Positions 1-8,240 of a stretch of 64,000 bases of DNA are shown here, piece after piece (within the stretch, counting starts at the first letter, position 1; every line of letters begins with the position of its first letter). Where the stretch lies: positions 1-64,000 of the forward strand of contig NZ_VWXD01000017.1 of the NCBI RefSeq assembly GCF_011752625.1, read 5' to 3'. The position numbers and the translations under genes are program-made. Origin of the DNA: Candidatus Pantoea formicae (GTDB taxonomy: Bacteria > Pseudomonadota > Gammaproteobacteria > Enterobacterales > Enterobacteriaceae). Below the pieces are notes generated by a model that had not been told where the DNA came from, made no database searches, and worked only from the letters and a program-made list of their open reading frames with translations.

Positions 1-55
1 GAACATGGAATGAGTGCTTGCCGAGATCGATACCAATGAGCGATACGTTTTGCAT
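1..55 (-). CDS. IS110-family transposase, N-terminal fragment cut by the window edge
   Basis: Read on the minus strand from the ATG at 55, the 18 visible residues are MQNVSLIGIDLGKHSFHV, the typical start of IS110-family (DEDD) transposases; the first catalytic Asp lies in the GIDLGK motif. An AAGGGG ribosome-binding site sits six bases upstream of the ATG. The rest of the gene lies outside the window. The start resembles the IS1111 subgroup (IS1328-like) as I remember it, but 18 residues cannot settle the subgroup. The gene points away from the porin, on the same strand as it. Confidence 0.8.
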   Translation of the reverse strand, partial: MQNVSLIGIDLGKHSFHV

Positions 56-196
56 GATGATCCCCTTCAGAAAGAAAAACACCCTGTCAGCATAGCGCCC
101 GACAGGGTGGAGGTGACCATCTCATTAGGGCAGCTTGCGCTGCCCCTGGCTCATACCCAGCCGACACTAGCCGGTATGCAATGAGGGAACAATAGC
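56..196 (-). mobile_element. Probable non-coding left end of the IS110-family element, exact border unknown
   Basis: This 141-bp stretch lies between the transposase start and the porin stop codon. Read on the minus strand it holds three hairpins: a CATACC/GGTATG pair (about 154-175), a 7-bp stem with a GCAA tetraloop (128-145), and a 9-bp stem followed by a T-run (80-109). IS110 elements lack clear terminal repeats, so the point where porin 3' flank ends and IS begins cannot be read. In the IS110 subgroup the left end encodes the bridge RNA that guides recombination; in the IS1111 subgroup that RNA is at the other end. Which applies here is open. Confidence 0.45.
72..109 (-). terminator. Intrinsic terminator between porin and transposase
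   Basis: On the minus strand a perfect 9-bp stem (CACCCTGTC with GACAGGGTG, 12-base loop) is followed by TTTTTCTTT. It lies about 90 bases beyond the porin stop and 25 bases before the transposase start. It would stop porin read-through into the transposase. It may be the porin's own terminator or a protective terminator carried by the IS. Confidence 0.6.
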
Positions 197-1270
197 TTAG
201 AACTGATACACCAGACCCACAGCAGTGATGTCGTCAGTATTCAGACCCAGTGGGTTGTTATCTTTCAACAAGGTGATGCGGTATTCAGCATACGCAGACA
301 TGTTTTTGTTGAAGTAGTAGGTTGCACCCACTGAGGCGTATTTGATGATGTCAGCATCGCCAATGCCTTCAATGTCTTTGCCTTTAGAAGAAACGTAAGC
401 CACAGATGGACGCAGACCATTCAGGAACTGGTACTGGGCAACGGCTTCAAAGTTAACAGCTTTGTTGGCAAAACCACCGGTGATTGGGGTCGCGTTATAA
501 GTCTGGCCGTAAATCGTTGCCAGGTAGATCTGGTTGGCGTCATATTTCAGACCCGATGCCCAATGCTGGGCTTTATCGCCATCACCACGTGCAGCTTGGT
601 TCTGGGTGGTGGTGCGATCCAGGCTGGCATAAGCACCGACAACACTCAGGCCAAAGTCGAAGTCATAAGACGTGGACAAAGCAAAGCCATCGCCATTTGA
701 ACGACGTACCGCGATAGTGGAGTCTGTGCGGTCGTTTTTGCCTTCATACTGCGCCGCAAAATTCCAACCTTTCACCAAACCGAAGAAATCTTTGTTACGC
801 CAGGTCAGCACGCCCGTTGAGCGGCCTGACAGGAAGGCGTCGGTGTAACCGGAGTCACCACCAAAGTAAGGCAGCATATCGGTGTAACCCAGTACGTCGT
901 AAACCAGACCATAGTTACGACCGTAATCAATTGAACCGAACTGAGCGATTTTCAGACCCGCGAAACCAAGGCGGGTTTTGTTACCTGAGTTTGCATCGCT
1001 GCCTTCAGAGTTGCTCAGGCTGTACTGATATTGCCACTGACCATAGCCGGTCAGTTGGTCATTAATTTTGGTTTCGCCTTTAAAGCCCAGACGGGTGTAA
1101 GACGCGACTTCGCCGTTTTGGCTGTCGTTATCAGAGAACAGATGTGAAACGTTAATTTTGCCGGTCAGATCCAGTTTGTTGCCATCTTTATTATAGATTT
1201 CGGCGGCCTGAGCCGAAGAAAGTCCCAGCAGTAAAGGCATCACTGCTGCCAGTAACGAGCGCTTCATCAT
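197..1270 (-). CDS. General porin, OmpF/OmpC family (OmpF-like)
   Basis: Trimeric 16-strand outer-membrane porin of 357 residues. Residues 1-22 are a signal peptide ending AQA; the mature protein begins AEIYNKDGNKLDL, and it ends in the family's VYQF with a C-terminal Phe. Internal stretches (NKTRLGFAGLK, YGRNYGLVYDVLGYTDMLP, ATYYFNKNMS) are closest to OmpF. The MMKR start and the leader (CAGGGTAAATTATAA before ATGATG) also mirror ompF. In constriction loop L3, OmpF's PEFGGD reads PYFGGD (residues 134-139), so the pore-lining Glu is Tyr, while the Asp four residues earlier is kept. A short CCCCG/CGGGG hairpin lies in the 5' leader at 1304-1317. The gene is divergent from astC and its 3' side abuts an IS110-type element. 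OmpC, OmpN or PhoE are alternative names; I assign only the family. Confidence 0.92.
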   Translation of the reverse strand: MMKRSLLAAVMPLLLGLSSAQAAEIYNKDGNKLDLTGKINVSHLFSDNDSQNGEVASYTRLGFKGETKINDQLTGYGQWQYQYSLSNSEGSDANSGNKTRLGFAGLKIAQFGSIDYGRNYGLVYDVLGYTDMLPYFGGDSGYTDAFLSGRSTGVLTWRNKDFFGLVKGWNFAAQYEGKNDRTDSTIAVRRSNGDGFALSTSYDFDFGLSVVGAYASLDRTTTQNQAARGDGDKAQHWASGLKYDANQIYLATIYGQTYNATPITGGFANKAVNFEAVAQYQFLNGLRPSVAYVSSKGKDIEGIGDADIIKYASVGATYYFNKNMSAYAEYRITLLKDNNPLGLNTDDITAVGLVYQF

Positions 1271-2156
1271 TTATAATTTACCCTGTGATATTTTTAATTG
1301 TATCCCCGTCTTCGGGGTGAAAAGAAAATGACACAAAAAGTTCAAGATCAGAAGTGCAATATATGTAACCAAATATTTCCTGTTGGCTTTTTGTGTGATT
1401 TTTAATCTTAACTTCCATTATATGGGATTTTATATTGAATATACTTATCTCATTCAAAGGAGAGTTATAGATTAATTTAATAATTAACATGTTGATTTTA
1501 TTGAAAATTATTTATATTTATGGATGAGTGAACAGACATTTTTATTATGAGTTATATAGCACAAGCCTATGTATTATTGTTCAATAACAAATATAGAAAT
1601 CCACCTAATGATTAGCATGGTAATTATCAAGTTTACATATGATGTGTCTGTTTATTTCTGATTTGATAATAACCTTAGTCACTAAATGTTATTTAGGATT
1701 TGTTTAATAAACTTCGATTAAAAAACATCCGTTACATTGGTCTTTTGTTAATAAAGATCACATTTATCGCCTTTTTCACTTGCCTCGCTTCTGCACAATC
1801 TCTGCATCCCACTGCACCACAGGTGCACAAATCGCCCCAAAACAGGGCGCTAAGCGCGTCATTTTGGCGAAATATTTCATGTGCGATCACAAAAGCATAA
1901 TTTCATTTTGTGAATGCATAAATCTGCTAATGAAATGACTGCTATCCAACCCCCATCAGACTAATATTCACTTTTTATGCACTTAATGTGAATATCGACC
2001 TCCTATAACCTATTGATATTTCGTTGCTCCGACCAGTTTATGCATTTATTTCGCTAGCTGGCACGCTTACTGCACTCTACAGTAGAGCTGCAACACAATA
2101 GTTATTAACAATTCTAAAACAAAAGCTTCACTTAAGGTGAAGCAGGAGAAATGGCC
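1271..2156. other. 886-bp AT-rich divergent intergenic region between porin and astC
   Basis: No convincing gene. Two short reading frames (1278-1490 minus, 1700-1900 plus, the latter with a TTG start) have no recognisable family and no good ribosome-binding site. The left part should hold the porin promoter. The right part holds a sigma-54 promoter (2059-2074). A perfect 15-bp inverted repeat TGCACC-ACA-GGTGCA lies at 1813-1827. Several TGAAT and TATGCA half-sites between about 1905 and 2050 look like ArgR half-boxes, as expected for ast, but none forms a clean full box. Confidence 0.6.
2059..2074 (+). promoter_or_regulatory. Sigma-54 (RpoN) promoter for the ast operon
   Basis: TGGCACG-CTTA-CTGCA matches the -24/-12 consensus TGGCACG-N4-TTGCA with one mismatch; the invariant GG (2060-2061) and GC (2072-2073) are exactly 10 bases apart. 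Transcription would start near 2085, about 70 bases before astC. In E. coli and Salmonella ast is an NtrC/sigma-54 nitrogen-starvation operon, so site and gene agree. Confidence 0.82.
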
Positions 2157-3377
2157 ATGTCACTGCAAGTTTCACGTCACGATTTCGATCAATGGATGAT
2201 GCCGGTTTACGCCCCTGCGGCTTTTGTTCCGGTACGTGCTGAGGGTTCGACGCTCTGGGATCAACAGGGTAAGGATTACATCGACTTTGCAGGTGGCATT
2301 GCCGTGAATGCATTGGGACACGCGCATCCGGCTTTACAACAAGCGCTGACAGAGCAAGCCGGGAAACTGTGGCATACCGGTAACGGTTACACCAATGAGC
2401 CCATTCTGCGTCTGGCCAAACAGTTAATTGATGCGACGTTTGCCGACCGCGTGTTCTTCTGCAATTCCGGTGCTGAAGCGAACGAAGCAGCGTTGAAGCT
2501 GGCGCGTAAAGTGGCGCACGATCGATTCGGGGCGGAAAAAAATGGCATCGTGGCTTTTAACAACGCTTTCCATGGTCGTACTTTGTTTACCGTTTCTGCG
2601 GGGGGACAGCCCGCCTACTCGCGCGATTTCGCACCGCTTCCTCCAGCCATCCAGCATGCCAACTTCAACGACCTGGCATCTGCCGCCGCCCTCATTAATG
2701 ATCAAACCTGTGCCGTGATTGTTGAACCGATTCAGGGCGAGGGTGGGGTGTTGCCTGCCGACCCTGCTTTCCTGCGTGGCCTGCGCGAGTTATGCGATAA
2801 ACATCACGCCACGCTGATCTTTGATGAAGTGCAAAGTGGCGTCGGACGGACGGGATCGTTGTACGCCTACATGCACTATGGCGTGACGCCCGATGTCCTG
2901 ACCACGGCTAAGGCCTTGGGCGGTGGCTTCCCGATTGGTGCCATGTTAACGCGTGAAGATCTGGCGTTGGTGATGGGCGTGGGGACGCATGGCACCACCT
3001 ATGGCGGCAACCCACTGGCCGGTGCCGTCGCGGGTAAAGTGATGGAGCTGATCAATCAGCCTGACTTTATGGCAGGCGTAGCGGAGCGTCATCAATGGTT
3101 TGTTGCGGCGCTGCAGGAACTCAATCAACGCCTGCCTATCTTCAAAGAAATACGTGGCCTTGGTCTGCTTATTGGTGCCGTGCTGAATGAAGATTTTGCG
3201 GGCAAGGCCAAACAGTTCAATTTGGCTGCTGCGGAAGAGGGTGTCATGGTCCTGATCGCCGGGGCTAACGTGGTGCGTTTTGCACCAGCGCTCAATATCA
3301 GTGAACGGGAAGTCAAAGAGGGCCTGGTCCGTTTTGAACGTGCTTGCGCTCGTGTGCTAACAGGAGCCGCATCATGA
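2157..3377 (+). CDS. astC: Succinylornithine transaminase AstC
   Basis: PLP-dependent class III aminotransferase, third step of the arginine succinyltransferase (AST) pathway: it moves the amino group of succinylornithine to 2-oxoglutarate. Length 406 residues, as in E. coli. The PLP-binding Lys is Lys252 in TTAKALGGG; FDEVQSGVGRTG and NSGAEANEAALKLAR are family signatures. The ATG at 2157 (MSLQV) is preferred to the one at 2151 because AGGAG at 2144-2148 is 8 bases away instead of 2 and it aligns with the E. coli start. First gene of astCADBE; its TGA overlaps the astA ATG. Its ArgD paralogue has overlapping activity, but the operon settles the name. Confidence 0.97.
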   Translation: MSLQVSRHDFDQWMMPVYAPAAFVPVRAEGSTLWDQQGKDYIDFAGGIAVNALGHAHPALQQALTEQAGKLWHTGNGYTNEPILRLAKQLIDATFADRVFFCNSGAEANEAALKLARKVAHDRFGAEKNGIVAFNNAFHGRTLFTVSAGGQPAYSRDFAPLPPAIQHANFNDLASAAALINDQTCAVIVEPIQGEGGVLPADPAFLRGLRELCDKHHATLIFDEVQSGVGRTGSLYAYMHYGVTPDVLTTAKALGGGFPIGAMLTREDLALVMGVGTHGTTYGGNPLAGAVAGKVMELINQPDFMAGVAERHQWFVAALQELNQRLPIFKEIRGLGLLIGAVLNEDFAGKAKQFNLAAAEEGVMVLIAGANVVRFAPALNISEREVKEGLVRFERACARVLTGAAS

Positions 3378-4405
3378 TGGTGATTCGCCCCGTCGAACGT
3401 GACGACCTTGCGCAGTTGCTGTCGCTGGCGGGCAAAACCGGGGGTGGCTTAACTTCGTTGCCCGCCGATAGCGATACACTAAAAGCGCGTATTGAGCGAT
3501 CGCTGCTCACCTGGCAGGGGGCATTGTCACGCGCTGAACAAGGTTATGTGTTTGTACTGGCTGACAGCGAAGACAACCGTGCTGTCGGCATCTGTGCCGT
3601 TGAAGTCGCCGTAGGCTTACAGGACCCTTGGTACAATTTTCGCGTCGGCACCCAAGTGCATGCGTCAAAAGAATTAAATGTGTACGCCAGTTTGCCGACG
3701 CTTTCTCTGAGTAACGACCACACCGGGAGCAGTGAGCTTTGCACACTGTTTCTCGATCCTGACTACCGCGACGGCAAGAATGGCCATCTACTGTCGAAAT
3801 CACGCTTTCTATTTATGGCGAACTTCCGCGACCGCTTTATGAAACATGTGGTGGCGGAGATGCGCGGAGTCAGCGACGACGACGGACATTCTCCCTTCTG
3901 GGACAGTGTGGGCAGCCGCTTCTTCTCAATGGAGTTTCGTGAAGCAGATTTCCTCAGTGGAACCGGCCAAAAAGCCTTTATTGCCGAGTTGATGCCCAAG
4001 CATCCGCTGTATATCCATTACCTCTCCGATGCTGCCCAGAAAGTCATTGGTGAAGTGCATCCCAAAACGGCGCCCGCACGTGCGGTGCTGGAAGCTGAAG
4101 GCTTTCGCTATCTCAATTACATCGACATTTTTGATGGCGGCCCGACGCTGGAGTGTGAAATCGACCGTATTCGTGCCATCCGCAAAAGCCAAATGCTGAA
4201 TGCGGAAGCGGGTGAGGTGGATGAAACCTGGCCGCTTTGTTTAGTGGCAAATGGTGATTATCAGAATTTCCGCGTTGCGCTACTGCCGGTCGATATCGCC
4301 TCAGGCAGGGTGCGAATGAACGAGGAACAGCGCGTGGCATTGCGCTGCGAATTTGGCGATGCACTGCGCGTGGTGACGCTGTGCCGTGAGGAGAAAAAAG
4401 CATGA
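3374..4405 (+). CDS. astA: Arginine N-succinyltransferase AstA
   Basis: First enzyme of the AST pathway: succinyl-CoA plus L-arginine gives N2-succinylarginine. 343 residues against 344 in E. coli, beginning MMVIRPVERDD. Conserved blocks include KTGGGLTSLPAD near the N-terminus, SSELCTLFLDPDYR, VVAEMRGVSDD, SPFWDSVG and FDGGPTLECEIDRIRAI. The ATG at 3374 overlaps the astC stop as ATGA, which implies translational coupling; a second ATG follows directly. GNAT-like acyltransferase fold, cytoplasmic. Confidence 0.97.
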   Translation: MMVIRPVERDDLAQLLSLAGKTGGGLTSLPADSDTLKARIERSLLTWQGALSRAEQGYVFVLADSEDNRAVGICAVEVAVGLQDPWYNFRVGTQVHASKELNVYASLPTLSLSNDHTGSSELCTLFLDPDYRDGKNGHLLSKSRFLFMANFRDRFMKHVVAEMRGVSDDDGHSPFWDSVGSRFFSMEFREADFLSGTGQKAFIAELMPKHPLYIHYLSDAAQKVIGEVHPKTAPARAVLEAEGFRYLNYIDIFDGGPTLECEIDRIRAIRKSQMLNAEAGEVDETWPLCLVANGDYQNFRVALLPVDIASGRVRMNEEQRVALRCEFGDALRVVTLCREEKKA

Positions 4406-5871
4406 CGCACTTTATTAATGGCCAGTGGGTAACGGGTGGCGCGGAAGTCTTTACCAAACATAATCCTGTCAGCGGCGAAACGCTGTGGCAGGGCAAAGCG
4501 GCGAGCCGTTCGCAGGTGAGTGCGGCGATTGATGCTGCGCGCGCCGCCTTCCCCGCGTGGGCGCGCACACCCTTTGCTGAGCGTCAGGCGCGGGTGGAAA
4601 CCTTTGCTCAACTGCTCGACGGCAATAAAGTTGCCCTGGCAGAAACCATCGCCCGCGAAACCGGCAAACCACGCTGGGAAACGCTGACTGAAGTCCAGGC
4701 GATGATCAACAAGATTGCTATCTCAGTGAAGGCATATCATTCGCGCACAGGCGAGCAGTCTGAGGGTGAGAGTTCTCTGCGTCACCGTCCACATGGTGTG
4801 CTGGCCGTGTTTGGTCCTTATAACTTCCCCGGACATTTGCCGAATGGTCATATTGTTCCTGCACTGTTGGCGGGTAACTGCGTGGTGTTTAAACCCAGCG
4901 AGCTAACGCCGATGACAGCGGAAAAAACCGTGGCGTTATGGGAACAGGCGGGTTTACCTGCGGGAGTGCTCGGTTTAGTGCAGGGGGGACGTGAAACAGG
5001 TCAGGCGTTGGCGCACGAGCCGCAAATTGATGGATTACTGTTTACGGGGAGCGCCGCGACAGGCTATCACCTGCATCGTCAGTTTGCCGGACAGCCAGAG
5101 AAAATGTTGGCGCTGGAGATGGGCGGCAACAACGCTCTGATTGTTGAAGACCCTTCTGATCTTGATGGCGCGGTGCACATTGCCATTCAGTCCGCCTTTA
5201 TCACGGCAGGGCAACGTTGCACTTGTGCACGTCGTTTACTGGTCAAACGTGGTGTCAAGGGAGATGCTTTCCTACAGCGTCTTATCGCCGTCAGCGCACG
5301 TCTGCAACCCGCTGCGTGGAATGCCGAGCCACAACCTTTTATGGGCAGTGTGATTTCCCCGACCGCAGCTGGACACATTTTTTCCGCCTGGCAACAGCGT
5401 ATCGAATTGGGCGGTAAAGTGCTGCTGGGTATGCATTGGCCCGATCGTGACAGCGCCATCATTACACCGGGCATCATTGAGATGACGGATGTGGCCAATC
5501 TGCCGGATGAAGAGGTGTTTGGTCCCATGCTGCAGGTGATCCGATACGACGACTATCAGCAGGCGATTGAGATTGCCAATAACACACGCTATGGGCTGTC
5601 ATGCGGCCTTATCTCGCCACAGCGCGACCAGTTTGATCAGCTGTTGCTGGAAGCGCGAGCGGGTATTGTGAACTGGAACAAACCGTTAACGGGTGCCGCC
5701 AGCTCCGCCCCGTTTGGTGGTGTCGGGGCCTCAGGCAACCATCGCGCCAGTGCCTGGTATGCGGCAGATTATTGCGCCTGGCCTATGGCCTCGCTGGAAA
5801 GTCCAAACCTTGCCTTACCCGGTACGTTATCGCCGGGCCTCGACTTTTCCGCTGAGGAGTCACTGCCATGA
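4402..5871 (+). CDS. astD: Succinylglutamate-semialdehyde dehydrogenase AstD
   Basis: NAD-dependent aldehyde dehydrogenase, fourth step of the AST pathway, oxidising N-succinylglutamate 5-semialdehyde to succinylglutamate. 489 residues (E. coli 492). The catalytic Cys is Cys273 in AGQRCTCARR, the general-base Glu is Glu239 in LALEMGGNN, and GPYNFPGHLPNGH forms part of the cofactor pocket. Start ATG overlaps the astA stop by ATGA, and its own stop overlaps astB in the same way. Confidence 0.97.
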   Translation: MTHFINGQWVTGGAEVFTKHNPVSGETLWQGKAASRSQVSAAIDAARAAFPAWARTPFAERQARVETFAQLLDGNKVALAETIARETGKPRWETLTEVQAMINKIAISVKAYHSRTGEQSEGESSLRHRPHGVLAVFGPYNFPGHLPNGHIVPALLAGNCVVFKPSELTPMTAEKTVALWEQAGLPAGVLGLVQGGRETGQALAHEPQIDGLLFTGSAATGYHLHRQFAGQPEKMLALEMGGNNALIVEDPSDLDGAVHIAIQSAFITAGQRCTCARRLLVKRGVKGDAFLQRLIAVSARLQPAAWNAEPQPFMGSVISPTAAGHIFSAWQQRIELGGKVLLGMHWPDRDSAIITPGIIEMTDVANLPDEEVFGPMLQVIRYDDYQQAIEIANNTRYGLSCGLISPQRDQFDQLLLEARAGIVNWNKPLTGAASSAPFGGVGASGNHRASAWYAADYCAWPMASLESPNLALPGTLSPGLDFSAEESLP

Positions 5872-7196
5872 AAGCCTTTGAAGCCAATTTTGATGGATTG
5901 GTCGGCCTGACTCACCACTATGCAGGTTTGTCATTTGGTAACGAGGCCTCAACACGCAACCAGCTACAACCCTCTAACCCGCGCCTTGCGGCGAAACAAG
6001 GGCTGCTTAAGATGAAAGCGCTGGCAGATATGGGATATGTCCAGGGGGTGATTCCGCCGCACGAACGACCCAATATCCCTTTGCTGCGCCAACTCGGTTA
6101 CAGCGGTACTGATGAGCAGGTGTTGGCTCGCGCAGCACAGCACTCCCCGCAGCTGCTGTCCGCCGCCAGTTCTGCCTCGGCAATGTGGGTTGCCAATGCG
6201 GCGACGGTTTCACCTTCAGCCGATAGCGCAGATGGGCGTGTGCATTTCACCGTCGCTAACCTTAACAACAAGTTTCATCGTGCGATTGAAGCGCCTGAAA
6301 CAGCCGATCTGCTGCGGGCGATCTTCCGTGATCCACAGCACTTTAGTGTGCATGACGCGCTGCCTCAGGTCGGCTTGTTTGGCGATGAGGGGGCCGCAAA
6401 TCATAATCGCTTCGGGGCGGATTATGGCGATGCCGGTGTCCAGCTGTTTATCTATGGTCGGGATGGTCAACAGCAAGGGGCAGCACCTGCACGTTATCCG
6501 GCGCGCCAGACAAGAGAAGCCAGTGACGCAGTGGCTCGTCTGCATCAACTAGAGAACAGTCGTACCCTGTTTGCGCAGCAAAATCCGGCGGTGATCGATC
6601 AGGGCGTATTCCATAATGACGTGATCGCGGTCAGCAACCAGCAGGTGTTTTTCTGTCATGAGGAGGCGTTTGTCGACCAGCCGCAGTTACTGCAACAGCT
6701 GGCTGAACGCGTGCCGGGCTTCCAACCGATTGTGGTGCCGCGCGAGAAAGTCTCTGTCAATGATGCCGTGAATACCTACCTGTTTAACAGCCAACTGTTG
6801 CGCCATCCTGATGGCGGTATGTTGTTGGTGTTGCCAGAAGAGTCACGCCAACATGAGGGTGTCTGGCACTATCTGACCGAACTGGTGGAGAACGGCGGGC
6901 CGATTCGCGAGCTGAAGGTGTTTGACCTGCGTGAGAGCATGTATAACGGCGGCGGCCCCGCGTGTCTGCGCCTGCGAGTGGTACTGACCGAAGCAGAGCG
7001 ACAGGCGGTCAATCCCGCGGTGTTGATGAACGATCGCCTGTTTACCACATTAAACAGTTGGGTCGATCGCCACTATCGTGACCGTTTAACTCAAGCTGAT
7101 TTAGCCGATCCACAACTGCTGCGTGAAGGACGCACTGCGCTGGATGAACTGACTCAACTGCTAGACTTAGGCAGTGTCTATGCATTTCAGCGTTAA
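5868..7196 (+). CDS. astB: N-succinylarginine dihydrolase AstB
   Basis: Second step of the AST pathway: hydrolyses succinylarginine to succinylornithine, CO2 and two ammonia, the main nitrogen-releasing step. 442 residues (E. coli 447). Member of the amidinotransferase/dihydrolase superfamily; the nucleophile is Cys366 in GGGPACLRLRVVL, with conserved HFSVHDALP and FHNDVIAVSN blocks. The gene starts within the astD stop and is followed by a strong hairpin before astE. Confidence 0.97.
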   Translation: MKAFEANFDGLVGLTHHYAGLSFGNEASTRNQLQPSNPRLAAKQGLLKMKALADMGYVQGVIPPHERPNIPLLRQLGYSGTDEQVLARAAQHSPQLLSAASSASAMWVANAATVSPSADSADGRVHFTVANLNNKFHRAIEAPETADLLRAIFRDPQHFSVHDALPQVGLFGDEGAANHNRFGADYGDAGVQLFIYGRDGQQQGAAPARYPARQTREASDAVARLHQLENSRTLFAQQNPAVIDQGVFHNDVIAVSNQQVFFCHEEAFVDQPQLLQQLAERVPGFQPIVVPREKVSVNDAVNTYLFNSQLLRHPDGGMLLVLPEESRQHEGVWHYLTELVENGGPIRELKVFDLRESMYNGGGPACLRLRVVLTEAERQAVNPAVLMNDRLFTTLNSWVDRHYRDRLTQADLADPQLLREGRTALDELTQLLDLGSVYAFQR

Positions 7197-7200
7197 CGCC

Positions 7201-7225
7201 AAAGGCGAGCGTTAGGCTCGCCTTT
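7201..7225 (+). repeat. Perfect 10-bp intercistronic hairpin between astB and astE
   Basis: AAAGGCGAGC (7201-7210) pairs fully with GCTCGCCTTT (7216-7225) around a 5-base loop. Only short T-runs follow (TTTGAGTTTG), so it is not a strong intrinsic terminator. It may tune astE expression relative to astCADB by partial termination or by protecting the upstream mRNA. Confidence 0.7.
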
Positions 7226-7244
7226 GAGTTTGAAAGGAGAAATC

Positions 7245-8240
7245 ATGCAGGATTTTTTACAACAAACCCTATCGGGAAAACCGCCGCAACAGCGTGAAGG
7301 CCGCAATGAGCATTTGAGCTGGCAATGGCTCGACGAGGGCATTCTATCCCTGACGCCACATCACCCCACGCAGCAGGCTTTAGTGCTTTCTGCCGGTATT
7401 CACGGTAATGAGACCGCGCCGGTGGAGATCCTTAACCTGCTCCTCATGCCGCTACTGCAAGGTGAGAAGCCGCTTGCCGTGCGTTTGCTGGTGCTGTTAG
7501 GCAACCCGGCTGCGCTACGCAGTGGTCAACGTTATCAACAATACGATATCAATCGCCTGTTCGGCGGGCGCTGGCAGAAGGTATCCGAACTACCGGAAGC
7601 ACAGCGCACACTGCGGCTGGAACAGGCGCTAGAGAGTTTCTGGCGCACCTGCCGTGATCATGAAGTGCGTTGGCATCTGGATTTGCATACAGCAATTCGC
7701 GGCTCTTACCACGCGCGATTTGGTGTTATGCCGCTTAATCCACAGCCGTGGCCGGAAGATTTCCTGCATTGGCTGGCGGCAGCAGAGTTGGAAGCCTTAG
7801 TGTTTCATCGTTCGCCTGGCGGAACCTTCACCCACTACAGCTGTGAGCATCATGATGCAGCCAGTTGCACATTGGAATTAGGTAAAGCGTTACCCTTCGG
7901 CGAAAACGACCTTAGCCAATTTAGCGCGATACAAGGTGCATTAGCGGCCTTGCTTTATGGTGATGCATTGCCCGAGGTACATGAACAACCGCGACACTAT
8001 CGCGTGGCTCAGCAGATCACGCGCCATGGGGATGAGTTTGTATTACATATGGGGCCTGAAACCCTGAACTTTACTGCTTTTCCGCAGGGCACCTTGTTGG
8101 CTGAAGAGGGCGAGACACGCTATTTCGTGCAACAGGCGCGCGAGTATGTGCTGTTTCCCAATCCTAACGTCGCGCCAGGGCTACGCACGGGATTGATGCT
8201 CGTTGAAGAGAACGAGCAGACGCAGGCTTTGACGCTTTAG
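7245..8240 (+). CDS. astE: Succinylglutamate desuccinylase AstE
   Basis: Last AST enzyme: Zn-dependent hydrolysis of N-succinylglutamate to glutamate and succinate. AstE/aspartoacylase family (M14-like fold). Zinc ligands are seen in GIHGNE (His and Glu) and DLHTAIRG (His); the catalytic Glu is expected in CTLELGKALPFG. The ATG at 7245 (MQDFLQQ) follows AAGGAG with proper spacing. At 331 residues it is slightly longer than the E. coli protein (322), mostly at the C-terminus. Confidence 0.95.
   Translation: MQDFLQQTLSGKPPQQREGRNEHLSWQWLDEGILSLTPHHPTQQALVLSAGIHGNETAPVEILNLLLMPLLQGEKPLAVRLLVLLGNPAALRSGQRYQQYDINRLFGGRWQKVSELPEAQRTLRLEQALESFWRTCRDHEVRWHLDLHTAIRGSYHARFGVMPLNPQPWPEDFLHWLAAAELEALVFHRSPGGTFTHYSCEHHDAASCTLELGKALPFGENDLSQFSAIQGALAALLYGDALPEVHEQPRHYRVAQQITRHGDEFVLHMGPETLNFTAFPQGTLLAEEGETRYFVQQAREYVLFPNPNVAPGLRTGLMLVEENEQTQALTL

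Noticed and set aside
1278..1490. 70-codon open frame upstream of the porin (minus strand)
   Set aside because: AT-rich leader sequence, no family, no ribosome-binding site; it overlaps the expected porin promoter and leader.
1858..1896. Possible CRP site TGTG...TCACA upstream of ast
   Set aside because: The half-sites are only 3 bases apart instead of 6.
1700..1900. 66-codon frame with a hydrophobic start between porin and astC
   Set aside because: Begins with TTG and no Shine-Dalgarno; unstructured C-terminal half; overlaps the ast control region. Weakly possible but unsupported.
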